Below, one piece after another: positions 33,823 to 43,262 of a stretch of DNA of 64,000 nucleotides. How positions within the stretch are numbered: position 1 is the first letter of the stretch; the number at the start of each line of letters is the position of its first letter. Source of the stretch: Haloarcula sp. DT43 (GTDB lineage: Archaea > Halobacteriota > Halobacteria > Halobacteriales > Haloarculaceae); NCBI RefSeq assembly GCF_037078405.1, contig NZ_JAYMGZ010000001.1, forward strand, positions 1,054,001 to 1,118,000, given 5' to 3'. The notes below the pieces were generated by a model that did no database searches, was not told the origin of the DNA, and saw only the letters and a program-made list of their open reading frames with translations. The translations under genes and the position numbers were made by a program.

Positions 33823-35343
33823 ATGACCGACGACCTCCTCGAAACGCCCGGCGGTCGGCTGCTCGTCAGCGCCGCCGCCGCCGTCGCGGGCCTGGCGGGG
33901 TCCTACGCGGTGACCGGCTACGCCCCGTCGTTCATCGCCTCGCCCATCGAGCGGGCGCTCGCCCGGGCGATGCCCGGTATCGTCGTCTCGACCGCCATCT
34001 CGACGCTCGGCAGCCTCGGCCAGCAGCTGAACCTCCTGCTCGCTATCGCCCTCGCGGGGCTGTTCATCGCGCTGGCGGCCCGGGCAGCCATCCTCACCGG
34101 CCAGCTGGCGAACAACCGAGCCCTCCCGACGGTCGGAACGGCCGTCGTGACCTGGGGCATCGGTGTCGTGCTCACCGGCGAGGTCGCTCTCGCCGCCGGT
34201 CCGGCGGTTGCCGCCGCTGCCGTCGTCGCCCTCGCACAGACCCTGGACGGCTTCGGCACTACGACGACGCCTATCTCCTCGAAGCGACGGCGGGCGCTGT
34301 CGACGGTCGGTGCGGCCGTCGGCGCGGCGACGCTCGGCTACGTGGCCGGGAACCAGCGGACGGTCATCGCGACGGGGGACGACGCGCCGGCACTCACTGC
34401 GCCGGGGGCCGACCTCGCCGACGTCGAGGAGAAGCTCGCCGTCGCAGCCGACTACTCCCTGGAACTGGACGACATCGACCCGCTGGTCAGCGAGAGCTTC
34501 TACGAGGTCGACATCAACTCCATCGACCCGGAGCTGTCGGCCGGCGACTGGTCGCTCTCTATCACCGGTGCCGTCGAGGAGGAAGTCACGCTGGACTACG
34601 CGGACCTCCAGCAGATGGACGCCGAAAACCGGTTCGTCACGCTCCGGTGCGTCGGCGAGCGGCTCAACGGCTACAAGACCGATACCGCGCTGTGGACCGG
34701 CGTGCCCGTCGACAGCCTCCTCGAAGAAGCCGGCGTCCAGAGTGGTTGTGAGTGCGTGATGCTCCGGGCCGCGGACGACTACTACGAGGAGTTCCCCATC
34801 GACGCGCTCCGGGGCGGCCTGCTCGCTTACGGTATGAACGGGACGGTCCTCCCCCGCGGCCACGGCTACCCCGTCCGGGCGCTGGTCCCCGGCCACTGGG
34901 GCGAGGTCAACGTCAAGTGGCTCTCGGAAATCGAAGTCCTCGACCGGGAGGCCGAAGGCTATTGGGAGCAACGCGGCTGGCAGGGGACCGGCCCAGTCAA
35001 TCCGGTCGCCAAACTCCACCACGAATCGACGCGTCCCGACGGCCGCCGGCGCGTCGGCGGCCACGCCTACGCCGGCCTGCGCGGCGTCGAGCGCGTCGAG
35101 GTCTCGACCGACGGCGGCGAGACGTGGGCCGACGCGACGCTGTCGGACCGACTGCCGGCCGCCAGCGGCGACGGCCCCGCCGAGGACGCGTGGCGACAGT
35201 GGGAGTACACCTACGACCCGCCCGCGGGCGGCCACACCGTCGTCGTCCGGATGGTCGACCGGCGCGGCGAGGTACAGCCCGAAGCAGAGACCGACGCCTA
35301 TCCCAGCGGTGCCTCGGGCTGGGTGTCCAAGCAGTACTCGTAG
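33823..35343 (+). CDS. Membrane-anchored sulfite-oxidase-like molybdopterin protein
   Basis: A 506-residue protein. Residues 1-185 contain about four hydrophobic helices (12-32, 66-90, 100-125 and 125-142) plus a short one near 160-175. Residues about 205-395 are a sulfite-oxidase-type molybdopterin domain: the Mo ligand is Cys276 in TLRCVGERLNGY, with SISGAV-like and GYPVRALVPGHWGEVNVKWLSEIEV segments. A C-terminal Ig-like Mo-co dimerisation domain (about 405-490, with VSTDGGETW) completes it. The anchor suggests it acts at the membrane, with the active site probably outside. The substrate is unknown. Confidence 0.85.
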   Translation: MTDDLLETPGGRLLVSAAAAVAGLAGSYAVTGYAPSFIASPIERALARAMPGIVVSTAISTLGSLGQQLNLLLAIALAGLFIALAARAAILTGQLANNRALPTVGTAVVTWGIGVVLTGEVALAAGPAVAAAAVVALAQTLDGFGTTTTPISSKRRRALSTVGAAVGAATLGYVAGNQRTVIATGDDAPALTAPGADLADVEEKLAVAADYSLELDDIDPLVSESFYEVDINSIDPELSAGDWSLSITGAVEEEVTLDYADLQQMDAENRFVTLRCVGERLNGYKTDTALWTGVPVDSLLEEAGVQSGCECVMLRAADDYYEEFPIDALRGGLLAYGMNGTVLPRGHGYPVRALVPGHWGEVNVKWLSEIEVLDREAEGYWEQRGWQGTGPVNPVAKLHHESTRPDGRRRVGGHAYAGLRGVERVEVSTDGGETWADATLSDRLPAASGDGPAEDAWRQWEYTYDPPAGGHTVVVRMVDRRGEVQPEAETDAYPSGASGWVSKQYS

Positions 35344-35349
35344 CCGCCG

Positions 35350-35556
35350 TCACCGCTCGACCCACGCTCCGAGCGACGCGTAGCCGCCCCCGTAACTGAG
35401 ATAGTACGCCACCGGGAGCGTCACCGCCAGCAGGAGCCCCACGGCGAGTAGCTGCGTGTACGGGTCCGGCGGTGTGAGGAGGGCCGCGAGCGGAACGCTC
35501 ACGACGGCTGCCGCCGCGACCGTCACCGCGAACTGTATCAGCGGCGAACTGCCCAT
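35350..35556 (-). CDS. Small two-helix membrane protein
   Basis: A 68-residue protein from the ATG at 35556 (MGSSPLIQFAVTVAAAAVV), with two hydrophobic helices separated by TPPDPYTQ and a YYLSYGGGY segment before a charged end. It converges with the molybdopterin gene. Function unknown. Confidence 0.5.
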   Translation of the reverse strand: MGSSPLIQFAVTVAAAAVVSVPLAALLTPPDPYTQLLAVGLLLAVTLPVAYYLSYGGGYASLGAWVER

Positions 35557-35654
35557 ATCGCTACAACGCAGCCCCGGACCAAGTGTGTTCCCGTACCGGT
35601 GTCGCCGTGCGGATGAAACGAGCGGCACATACCGCTCTGGCCACAAGGACGGCC

Positions 35655-35945
35655 ATGGACGAGACGATTGCAGGCGAGGTCATCCACGTCGTCCCGCCGG
35701 CCGACCACGAGGACTACGACTTCGAGCCCGAGATGGCGTCGCTCGCCGAGTCGCGCTACGTCATCGTCTGCCGAAAGGGCGGGACGCCGTCGTGGCTCGA
35801 ACGGCTGGTCGCGTTCTTCCGCCGCCAGCCTATCGAGCCGGTGACGCTCGTCGCCGACTCCGCGGCCGAGGAGGGCACGGAAATCACGGCGGCCGTCGAG
35901 GAGACGACGATTGCCGGCGTGTACGACGTGACCGAGTTCCGGTAG
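35655..35945 (+). CDS. Conserved haloarchaeal hypothetical protein
   Basis: A 96-residue acidic soluble protein from the ATG at 35655 (MDETIAGEVIHVVPPADHED). The strand-rich core has YVIVCRKGGTPSWLERLVAFFRRQPIEPVTLVA. No motif of known function is seen. Confidence 0.55.
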   Translation: MDETIAGEVIHVVPPADHEDYDFEPEMASLAESRYVIVCRKGGTPSWLERLVAFFRRQPIEPVTLVADSAAEEGTEITAAVEETTIAGVYDVTEFR

Positions 35946-36022
35946 CGGGCGCTCCATAGCGAGAGGGAGCCGCCGCTCGTGTCGCCCCAACGCTTTATTC
36001 CGTCAGGCGGCTGTCACCGTGT

Positions 36023-36313
36023 GTGGACGTGATTCGACGGGTGTTGTTTCGTGAGCCGGCCGGACGACGGAAGGCACTGCTTTTCTCACTCTTTTCGGGC
36101 ATCTGTATCCTCGGGTGGGCGTATTTCGGCGTCGTACTCGACGGCCCCCACATCATGCTCTTCCTGGGTGTCGCGTTTGGATGCTCCGGATACGCTGAGT
36201 CCCTCCCGCAGAACCGACGACGTTCGGCGGCGGTGCTGCGATTCCTCGGTCTCGATGTCCTCGTCGCCCTGACTGGTCTCCTCGTACTGGCTCCGGAACT
36301 GATACTGGACTGA
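36023..36313 (+). CDS. Hypothetical membrane protein, 96 residues
   Basis: Read from the GTG at 36023 (MDVIRRVLFREPAGRRKALLF). It has a basic N-terminus and about three hydrophobic helices (18-38, 40-54 and 72-93). Its base composition is a little lower in GC than its neighbours. Function unknown. Confidence 0.5.
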   Translation: MDVIRRVLFREPAGRRKALLFSLFSGICILGWAYFGVVLDGPHIMLFLGVAFGCSGYAESLPQNRRRSAAVLRFLGLDVLVALTGLLVLAPELILD

Positions 36314-36410
36314 GCGAGCGCAACCTGGACGTGCTCGATGCCCCCGTGGGACAGAGCGAAACGAAAAGAGCGTACAGTCAGTCGCTACGAACGCGGCTGT
36401 AGCGTGTCGT

Positions 36411-39400
36411 TCAGCACTCGGACCAGCCACAGGACTCGCAGGTCTTGCAGCCCTCCGAGTAGTACAGCGACAGCGAGCCACAGTCGGGACACTCCGGGCT
36501 CTCACCGGCGTCGATGATGTCCTGCTGGTCGCCGCCCGCGTCGGCCGCGGCGGCCGCGCCGCCGTCGGTCTGGGTCTGCGTGGCGGGTCCGGTCTCGCCC
36601 TCTTCGGCCTTCTCGGCGGTCTCCTCCAGCGTGGTCTGGTCTGGGTAGGCCTTGTCGACGTCGCCGTCGAGGTAGCGACGCAGGGCGGTGCCGATGGCGT
36701 CCGGGATGGACTGAATCTGCTCGCCCTTGTCCCAGGCGACCTTCGGCGACCGGATGCCCTGCAGTTCGTCGGCGATTTCCTCGGGGTCCACGCCCGAGCG
36801 CAGCGCCGTCGAGATGGTCTTGGCCAGCGCCTCGGTGAACGAGGCCGTGAAGCCGCCGGAGTTGCCGATGTTGGCGAACAGCTCGAACGGCCGGTCGGCC
36901 TCGGGGTCCTCGTTGATGTTGACGTACAGTTTCCCGTAGCCGGTGTCGATGCGCTGGGTGACGCCGTGGAGCACGTCCGGCCGGGTCTGCTTCTTGGCGA
37001 ACTCGGCGTCCGCGTCGCCGTCGGCGACGCTCAGGATTTCCTCGACGGAGTCGTCGAGGGCGGCCTGGACGGCATCGTCTTCGAGGAAGCCCTCGATGCC
37101 GCCGAAGACCTCCTCTATCTGGGCGACGATTTCGTCGGCGTCCATGTCGGCGAACTCCGTGTTCTGGGCGCGCGTGGTCAGCACCTGTTTGCTGCGGGTG
37201 CCGTCGCGGTAGTAGGTGACGCCCTTGCCGCCGTGGTCGTAGATGTACTCGAACACTTCGGCGGCGTCCTCGATGGTGGAGTCGTTGGGGGCGTTGACCG
37301 TCTTCGAGATGGCGGAGTCGACGCCCTCCTGGCAGGCCACCTGGATACCCGCGTGTTCCTTCGCCGAGAGGTCGCCCGTGGTGACGAACAGCTCGCCGAT
37401 GGCGTCCGGGACCGTCGTGAGCCCGTCGACGCCGTCGAACGCGTTGTTCGCCATCTGTTCCTGGGCCTCCTGTTTGACGGCCTCGACGTCGATGTCGTTG
37501 TCCTCCAGGGCCCGCAGGAAGTAGTCGTCGAACTCGACGAGCATCTCGTCGCCCTGGACGTCGTCGGAGACGTTCTTGTAGTAGGCGACGTTGTAGATGG
37601 GCTCACACCCGCCGGTGGTGTTGCCGATCATCGAAGTCGTGCCGGTCGGCGCGATGGTCGTCGTGTTGTGGTTGCGGATGGGGTAGCCATCGGCCCAGTC
37701 GTCGGCGTCCTCGCCGGTCTGCTTCTCGAACCACTCGCGGTACTCCGTCGGGTTCGCGTACTTGGAGTTGTCCCACTCCTCGAAGACGCCGCGGTCCTCG
37801 GCGAGTTCGTGGCTGGTCGCCTTCGAGCCGTGGTTGATGTGGCGCATCGTCTGGCGGGCGATTTCGTTCGCCTCTTCGGTGCCGTAGGCGACGCCCAGCT
37901 GGATGTACAGTTGCGCCAGCCCCATGATGCCGAGGCCGATCTTGCGCATCTCCCGGACCTTCTGCTCTATCTTCTCGACCGGGAAGTCCGACATCGTGAC
38001 CACGTTTTCGAGGAAGCGGGTGCCGAGTTCGATGCGCTGGTCGAACTCGTCCCAGTCGATGGCGTCCTCGAGGAACGCGTCGATGGCGGCCTCCGTCGAG
38101 TCGTACTCGTCGGCGTGGGCCTCGGACCAAACGCGCCAGTCCGGGGCGTCCTCAGCGGCCAGCGTCGAGAGGTTGATGTGGCCGAGGTTACAGGCCTCGT
38201 ACTCCTCGAGGGGCTGTTCGCCACACGGGTTCGTGGCGAGAATCTCGTGTTCGGGGTGTTCCTCCACGTCGAAGGAGTGCTGTTTGTTCACCCGTTCGAG
38301 GTAGATGACGCCGGGCTCGCCGTTTTCGTGTGCGCCCTGGACGATTCGTTCCCAGAGCTTCTCCGCGGGGATGGAGAGCACTTCGCCGGCCTCGACGTAC
38401 TCGCCGAGGTCGAACATCTCGTACAGCTCCTCGGTCTGTTCGGTGGCGACGTGTGGCTCCTCGGTTCGGGGGTTCGTGAACGTGAACTCCTCGCCGTTCT
38501 GGAGCGCGTCCATGAAGTCGTCGGTGATGCCGACGGAGATGTTGAAATTCGAGAGGTGGCCCTCGACGGCGTTACGGAGGTGCTTCGGGACTTTGCCGTC
38601 CTCGTCGATGAGGTCGCGGGCCTCTTCCAGGGCCTCGGCGAAGGAGTTGTGCGTGAAGTCGTCGGGGTCGTTCAGGCGCAGCGTCTCGGCCAGCGAGACG
38701 TCCTTGTTCTTGGCGTGGATGAACTGGATGACGTCGGGGTGAGAGACGCGCATGACGCCCATCTGTGCGCCGCGGCGGGCTCCGCCCTGTGCGATGGTCT
38801 CGCACATCTGGTCGTAGGTCCGCATGAACGTGATGGGGCCGGAGGCGATGCCGCCGGTCGAGCCGACGGGGTCGCCGTACGGGCGCAGTTTCCAGAACGC
38901 GTAGCCCATGCCGCCGCCGGACTGGAAGACCTGCGCGGCCTCCTTGGCGGTCTGGTGGATGTCGTCGATGTCGTCGCCGGGCGAGTCGACGAAACAGGCC
39001 GAGAGTTGCTGGAGTTCGTCGCCGGCGTTCATCAGCGTCGGCGAGTTCGGCATGAAGGAGAGCTGTTCCATCTGCTCCTGGAAGGCGTCGGCGGTCGACT
39101 CGACGTGGTCGCGGACGCTTTCGGGCAGTTCCGGGACGACCGTCTCGTAGGCGAACTTGTTGACGTTGTAGACGGAGAGTTCGGTCTCGACGTCGTCGTC
39201 GACCGACGTTCCCTTGCCGAACACCTCGTCGGCGAGCTCGTCCCGCCGCGGGTGGTCGGGCTTCAGCTGGTCGGGCGAGACGTGTACATCGGCGTCCTGC
39301 TTGTCGGCCTCGAAGACGGCCTCGGCGAGCGCGATGTTCTTCGCGACCCGCTCGAAGAGGTCCTCGGGCTCTTCGATGAGGTCGCCGTTGGCATCCTTCC

Positions 39401-39524
39401 GGAGGTACCGGGCCGGGAGAATGTTGTGGTAGGCGTTGCCTGTGAGCCGCTCTTCGATAGTGTCACCGTCAGTACGTTTGATCGGCAGCGTAATCTCGTC
39501 GGCGGAGAGGTCGCTGTTACTCAT
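36411..39524 (-). CDS. nrdJ: Ribonucleotide reductase, adenosylcobalamin-dependent (class II)
   Basis: A 1037-residue class II enzyme that makes deoxyribonucleotides with a B12-derived radical. An N-terminal ATP-cone-like segment precedes the barrel. The active-site cysteines are Cys177 (LSACFVD), Cys434 (thiyl radical, in NPCGEQPL with Glu436) and Cys445 (EACNLGHINL). The C-terminus has a zinc-ribbon of CxxC pairs (CPDCG...CKTCESCGWSEC), which would carry the redox cysteines that regenerate the active site. There is no intein, although inteins are frequent in haloarchaeal nrdJ. No cobalamin riboswitch is seen upstream. Confidence 0.95.
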   Translation of the reverse strand: MSNSDLSADEITLPIKRTDGDTIEERLTGNAYHNILPARYLRKDANGDLIEEPEDLFERVAKNIALAEAVFEADKQDADVHVSPDQLKPDHPRRDELADEVFGKGTSVDDDVETELSVYNVNKFAYETVVPELPESVRDHVESTADAFQEQMEQLSFMPNSPTLMNAGDELQQLSACFVDSPGDDIDDIHQTAKEAAQVFQSGGGMGYAFWKLRPYGDPVGSTGGIASGPITFMRTYDQMCETIAQGGARRGAQMGVMRVSHPDVIQFIHAKNKDVSLAETLRLNDPDDFTHNSFAEALEEARDLIDEDGKVPKHLRNAVEGHLSNFNISVGITDDFMDALQNGEEFTFTNPRTEEPHVATEQTEELYEMFDLGEYVEAGEVLSIPAEKLWERIVQGAHENGEPGVIYLERVNKQHSFDVEEHPEHEILATNPCGEQPLEEYEACNLGHINLSTLAAEDAPDWRVWSEAHADEYDSTEAAIDAFLEDAIDWDEFDQRIELGTRFLENVVTMSDFPVEKIEQKVREMRKIGLGIMGLAQLYIQLGVAYGTEEANEIARQTMRHINHGSKATSHELAEDRGVFEEWDNSKYANPTEYREWFEKQTGEDADDWADGYPIRNHNTTTIAPTGTTSMIGNTTGGCEPIYNVAYYKNVSDDVQGDEMLVEFDDYFLRALEDNDIDVEAVKQEAQEQMANNAFDGVDGLTTVPDAIGELFVTTGDLSAKEHAGIQVACQEGVDSAISKTVNAPNDSTIEDAAEVFEYIYDHGGKGVTYYRDGTRSKQVLTTRAQNTEFADMDADEIVAQIEEVFGGIEGFLEDDAVQAALDDSVEEILSVADGDADAEFAKKQTRPDVLHGVTQRIDTGYGKLYVNINEDPEADRPFELFANIGNSGGFTASFTEALAKTISTALRSGVDPEEIADELQGIRSPKVAWDKGEQIQSIPDAIGTALRRYLDGDVDKAYPDQTTLEETAEKAEEGETGPATQTQTDGGAAAAADAGGDQQDIIDAGESPECPDCGSLSLYYSEGCKTCESCGWSEC

Positions 39525-40084
39525 CGCCCGCTCCTCCTCCCGACAGCGGCCGTCTGTCGGTCGATACCCCTCGTCGTAGCTACCCGTGATCCTGTCATTT
39601 CTGGCGGCGAATACGTATTCATCGATAGCGTTTAATCCTTCTTGTCTGCGATTCGGCGGCGGCCGTAGCGCTGTCCGGAGTCGCGGCTACGGTGTTCGAC
39701 CAACGGTGCTGGTGACGCGTGAAACGATAGTCGCGTACAACGGAATAGATGCCGTCGATTCTCCTTAATACTGTCCAGACCGAAGTGAAAGTGAAACCCC
39801 GGCCCCGCGAACCGCCGGACACGGTCGAGATATCCAATGGAAACGGGCGGGGGTTTGCGACCGCCGATATACAGTCACTAACGTCACGTAGTCAGACAGT
39901 ACTGTGTTACCAGACGTACCGCCGTAGAGCGGTTTCGCAGAAACCGGCCAGTCGGATACTGCGGCGTCGCTACCGCGTCAGCGCGCGGGCCGATACGGTG
40001 TCGCTCCGGACGGTCTCCCCGCTTCGTTCGGCGGACGACCGGGGAGGCGGGACGCTTACAGGTCTGTGGACCGAACGAGTGTGT
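39525..40084. other. Spacer holding two divergent promoters
   Basis: The 560 bases between nrdJ and the J-domain gene have no convincing gene. On the minus strand a GATTAAA element at 39631-39637 could drive nrdJ with a leader of roughly 80 bases. On the plus strand CGCTTACAGG at 40053-40062 lies about 27 bases before the GTG start of the J-domain gene. A further TTAATAC patch lies near 39764. The central part has mixed composition and no clear repeats. Confidence 0.45.
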
Positions 40085-40648
40085 GTGCAGTACGACGGGC
40101 TCACCAAGGGAATCGCGGTCGTGTTCGGCGGCCTGACAGTCGTCCTGACAGCGGTGGGGCTCCTGGTCAATCCCGCGGTGCTCTTCCTCGCGCTCATGTT
40201 CGGCGCGTCGACGTACTTCATGTACTACCACCTCAGCGGGAAGATGGCCGCCAGCCTCTACGAGCGGGTGGAACGCCAGGCGGCCCAGAACACCGGCACC
40301 AGCCGCCGGGGCGGGTTCGGGGCTGGCCCGCGGGAGGAGTGGGAGCCGCCGCGGGACGGTCGCCGGGCGCGCCGGTCGCGAGCGACCCAGAACGGTCAGC
40401 GCCGCCGTCAGAAGCGACAGCGACGCCAGACGGCGGGCGGCCGGCAACGCCGACAGCCCGTCCAGTCGTCGGGCCCCAGTCCGGCGGAGGCCTACCGGCG
40501 GCTCGGACTCGACGCGGACGCCGACCAGAGTGCCATCAAGCGGGCCTACCGGGAGAAGGTCAAGGAAGTGCATCCCGACACCGACGGCGGGAGCGAGAGG
40601 GAGTTCAAACAGGTACAGGCGGCCTACGAGACGCTGACCGACGACTGA
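40085..40648 (+). CDS. Membrane-anchored J-domain protein with basic linker
   Basis: A 187-residue protein. Two hydrophobic helices occupy about 7-24 and 26-48. Residues about 75-120 form a linker crowded with Arg, Lys and Gln (RRARRSR, RRRQKRQRRQ, RQRRQ), very unusual in a halophile proteome. The C-terminal J domain (about 132-187) has YRRLGLDADADQSAIKRAYREKVKEVHPDTDGG with an intact HPD motif. It should recruit and stimulate DnaK at the membrane. The GTG at 40085 fits the promoter spacing; an in-frame GTG at 40079 is an alternative. Confidence 0.82.
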   Translation: MQYDGLTKGIAVVFGGLTVVLTAVGLLVNPAVLFLALMFGASTYFMYYHLSGKMAASLYERVERQAAQNTGTSRRGGFGAGPREEWEPPRDGRRARRSRATQNGQRRRQKRQRRQTAGGRQRRQPVQSSGPSPAEAYRRLGLDADADQSAIKRAYREKVKEVHPDTDGGSEREFKQVQAAYETLTDD

Positions 40649-40685
40649 CCGTAATCCACATATCCGCCGCTCCGAACCCGGAGGT

Positions 40686-41369
40686 ATGGACAGCGACACG
40701 CCGCCCCTCATTGTCGACATCGACGGGACGCTGACCGACGAGAGCCGTGCGCTCGACCCCCGCGTCGTGCCGGTCCTCCGCGAGTGGCCCGAACGCGTCG
40801 TCATCGCCACCGGCAAGGCGATGCCGTTTCCGGTTGCACTCTGTGAGTTCCTCGGCATCGAACGGACGGTCGTCGCCGAGAACGGCGGCGTAGTGTTCGT
40901 CGAGGCCACCGACGAACTCAGGCTGGAGGGTGACCACGAGGCGGCGCTCGCGGTCGGCGACGCCTACCGGGACCTGGGTCACGACCTCGGATTCGGACGG
41001 GTCGACCTGGCGAACCGGTGGCGCGAGACGGAACTCGTCGTGTCGCTGGACCAGCCCCTCGAACCGCTGGAGGAACTGGCCGCGGCCCACGGGCTCGTCG
41101 TCCTCGACACCGGTTTCGCCTACCACGTGACCGACCCGGTCGTCGACAAGGGAACGGGCCTCGAAGCGGTGTGTGCGGAACTGGACCTCGCTCCGGAGAC
41201 GTTCCTGGCGGTCGGCGACTCGGTGAACGACGCCCAGATGTTCGACCTGGCCGGGGAGGCCGTGGCCGTCGCTAACGCCGACGAGACGGCGCTCGAACGG
41301 GCCGACCGGGTGACCGATGCGAGCTACGGCGACGGCTTCCTCGAAGCGGTCGCGCCGTACCGGGACTGA
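40686..41369 (+). CDS. pgp: Phosphoglycolate phosphatase, archaeal type (HAD)
   Basis: A 227-residue HAD-superfamily phosphatase of the TA0175 type. Motif I is LIVDIDGTLTDE (nucleophile Asp and acid Asp), motif II Thr is in VVIATGKAM, motif III Lys is in DKGTGLEAVC, and motif IV is VGDSVNDAQMF. A type C2 cap lies between. It removes phosphate from 2-phosphoglycolate formed during DNA repair or oxidation reactions; closely related enzymes act on other sugars. Length is normal. Confidence 0.88.
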   Translation: MDSDTPPLIVDIDGTLTDESRALDPRVVPVLREWPERVVIATGKAMPFPVALCEFLGIERTVVAENGGVVFVEATDELRLEGDHEAALAVGDAYRDLGHDLGFGRVDLANRWRETELVVSLDQPLEPLEELAAAHGLVVLDTGFAYHVTDPVVDKGTGLEAVCAELDLAPETFLAVGDSVNDAQMFDLAGEAVAVANADETALERADRVTDASYGDGFLEAVAPYRD

Positions 41370-41589
41370 CGCACTGGTATTCGGACAGCACGGTACGCAG
41401 TCGCTCTCTTGACGAGTCCGTTCACCGGAATCGGGTTCGTCACGCAACCGCGAACCCCGCGTGGCAGCTCAGTCCACGGCCCGTGCTGGCCGCGTCTCCG
41501 TACATAAATATCCGGCCGGGCGCTACTGTGAGAGACACACTCAGCCACTAGCTTCAAGAGTGCTCTGGAGCGTCAAATCCGGGGAAGGC

Positions 41590-41616
41590 TTATATCTACC
41601 CCACAGTAACGGGAGG
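41590..41616 (+). promoter_or_regulatory. TATA box and SD-like site of the GTPBP1-type gene
   Basis: TTATATC at 41590-41596 is 27 bases before the ATG at 41619, which fits a leaderless message, yet GGGAGG at 41611-41616 sits two bases before the start codon. The latter would be useful only if transcription began earlier. Confidence 0.5.
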
Positions 41617-41618
41617 AT

Positions 41619-43250
41619 ATGAGCCCCGACCGGGCTGTCCTCCGGCGCGCGCTTGACCGCGGTGAGCGGGAGGGCGGCAGCGTCGAGTTCAAAGAACGGC
41701 TCACCGAAGAGCTTCACCTCTCCGAGGGGCGACTCGAATCCCTCGCAGCGCAACTCCGCCACCGCGTCCTCTCCGGGGACGGGGAGGCGACCTACGTCGT
41801 CGGCGTCACCGACGACGGCGGCCTCGCCGGCATCTCGCCGTCGGCGTTCTCCGAGTCGATGGACGTACTCAGCCTGCTGGCAGACGAAGCCGGCGCACAC
41901 ATCGAGGAGGTGAAAACGTGGGGCGTCGACGGCGTCTCGGACGACGGGTCGACAGCCACCGACGGCATCGTGGGCGTCGCGACGGTCTCCGAGGGGTCGG
42001 TCCTCGCGGACGACGACCACATCGTCGTGGGCACAGCCGGCCACGTCGACCACGGCAAGTCCACGCTCGTTGGGTCGCTAGTCACCGGCGACGCCGACGA
42101 CGGCGAAGGCGGGACGCGCGGCTTCCTTGACGTGCAGCCACACGAGGTCGAGCGGGGGCTCTCGGCGGACCTCTCCTACGGCGTCTACGGCTTCGACGAG
42201 GACGGCGACCCGATTCGCATGGACAACCCACATCGGAAAGACGACCGCGCACGGGTGGTCGAAGCGTCAGACCGACTCGTCTCGTTCGTCGACACCGTCG
42301 GCCACGAGCCGTGGCTCCGGACGACGATTCGCGGCCTCGTCGGCCAGAAACTCGACTACGGCCTCCTGACCGTCGCGGCCGACGACGGGGTGACCGAGAC
42401 GACGCGAGAACACCTCGGCATCCTGCTGGCGACGGACCTCCCGACCATCGTCGCGCTGACGAAGGTCGACCTGGTCGACGAGGAGCGAGTCGCCGAGGTC
42501 GAACGCGACGTCGAGCAGGCGTTGCGGGAGGTCGACAAGACGCCGCTCCGGGTCGAGCGCCACGGCGTCGACACGGCCATCGACGAGATCTCAGAGACGG
42601 TCGTCCCCGTCGTCACCACCAGCGCCGTCACGAAAGCGGGGCTGGACGACCTCGACGAGATGTTCGAGGCACTGCCCAAAACTGCGGGCGAGGTGGGCGA
42701 GTTCCGGATGTACGTCGACCGCACCTACAACGTCCAGGGGGTCGGCGCGGTCGCGTCGGGTACTATCAAGTCCGGCGAGGTCGAGGCCGGCGACGAACTG
42801 CTACTGGGGCCGATGCAGGACGGGAGCTTCCGCGAGGTCGAGGTCCGCTCCATCGAGATGCACTACCACCGGGTCGACGAGGCCAAGGCCGGCCGCATCG
42901 TCGGTATCGCGCTGAAGGGCGTCCGCGAGGCGGACATCGAGCGCGGAATGGTCCTGTTGCCGGGCGACGCCGACCCCTCGCCGGTCCGGGAGTTCGAGGC
43001 AGAGGTGATGGTGCTGAACCACCCGACCCGCATCGGCGACGGCTACGAGCCCGTGGTCCACCTCGAAACGGTCAGCGAGGCCGCGGCCTTCCACCCGGAC
43101 GGGGGCCAGTTGCTCCCGGGGGACGCCGGGAAGACCCGCGTCCGGTTCAAGTTCCGGTCCTACCTCGTCGAAGAGGGCCAGAAGTTCGTCTTCCGCGAGG
43201 GTAGTTCCAAGGGCGTCGGGACCGTCACCGACATCGACCCGGCGGAGTAG
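41619..43250 (+). CDS. GTPBP1-family translational GTPase
   Basis: A 543-residue GTPase. An N-terminal domain (1-130) has EGGSVEFKERLTEELHLSEGRLESLAAQLRHR and precedes the G domain. G1 is GTAGHVDHGKST (138-149), G3 is DTVGHE (225-230), G4 is TKVD (281-284), and G5 is near TSAV. Two EF-Tu-like beta-barrels follow (with VGAVASGTIKSGEV and a VRFKFRSYLVEEGQKFVFREG segment). GTPBP1 relatives bind aminoacyl-tRNA and act in mRNA surveillance or ribosome rescue. The archaeal role is not established. Confidence 0.85.
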   Translation: MSPDRAVLRRALDRGEREGGSVEFKERLTEELHLSEGRLESLAAQLRHRVLSGDGEATYVVGVTDDGGLAGISPSAFSESMDVLSLLADEAGAHIEEVKTWGVDGVSDDGSTATDGIVGVATVSEGSVLADDDHIVVGTAGHVDHGKSTLVGSLVTGDADDGEGGTRGFLDVQPHEVERGLSADLSYGVYGFDEDGDPIRMDNPHRKDDRARVVEASDRLVSFVDTVGHEPWLRTTIRGLVGQKLDYGLLTVAADDGVTETTREHLGILLATDLPTIVALTKVDLVDEERVAEVERDVEQALREVDKTPLRVERHGVDTAIDEISETVVPVVTTSAVTKAGLDDLDEMFEALPKTAGEVGEFRMYVDRTYNVQGVGAVASGTIKSGEVEAGDELLLGPMQDGSFREVEVRSIEMHYHRVDEAKAGRIVGIALKGVREADIERGMVLLPGDADPSPVREFEAEVMVLNHPTRIGDGYEPVVHLETVSEAAAFHPDGGQLLPGDAGKTRVRFKFRSYLVEEGQKFVFREGSSKGVGTVTDIDPAE

Positions 43251-43262
43251 CGACCCGGCGGT

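Noticed and set aside
36966-39635. An 889-residue open frame antisense to nrdJ
   Set aside because: It mirrors the NrdJ codons, has no recognisable domain and is rich in Val, Asp and Leu as expected from antisense of a haloarchaeal gene.
39525-39760. Cobalamin riboswitch before the B12-dependent reductase
   Set aside because: No B12-box-like sequence or multi-stem leader could be found. The region mainly contains simple promoter-like elements.
40686-41369. Calling the HAD protein sucrose-phosphate phosphatase
   Set aside because: Size and motif layout fit the shorter archaeal phosphoglycolate phosphatase, and no sucrose-phosphate synthase gene is nearby.
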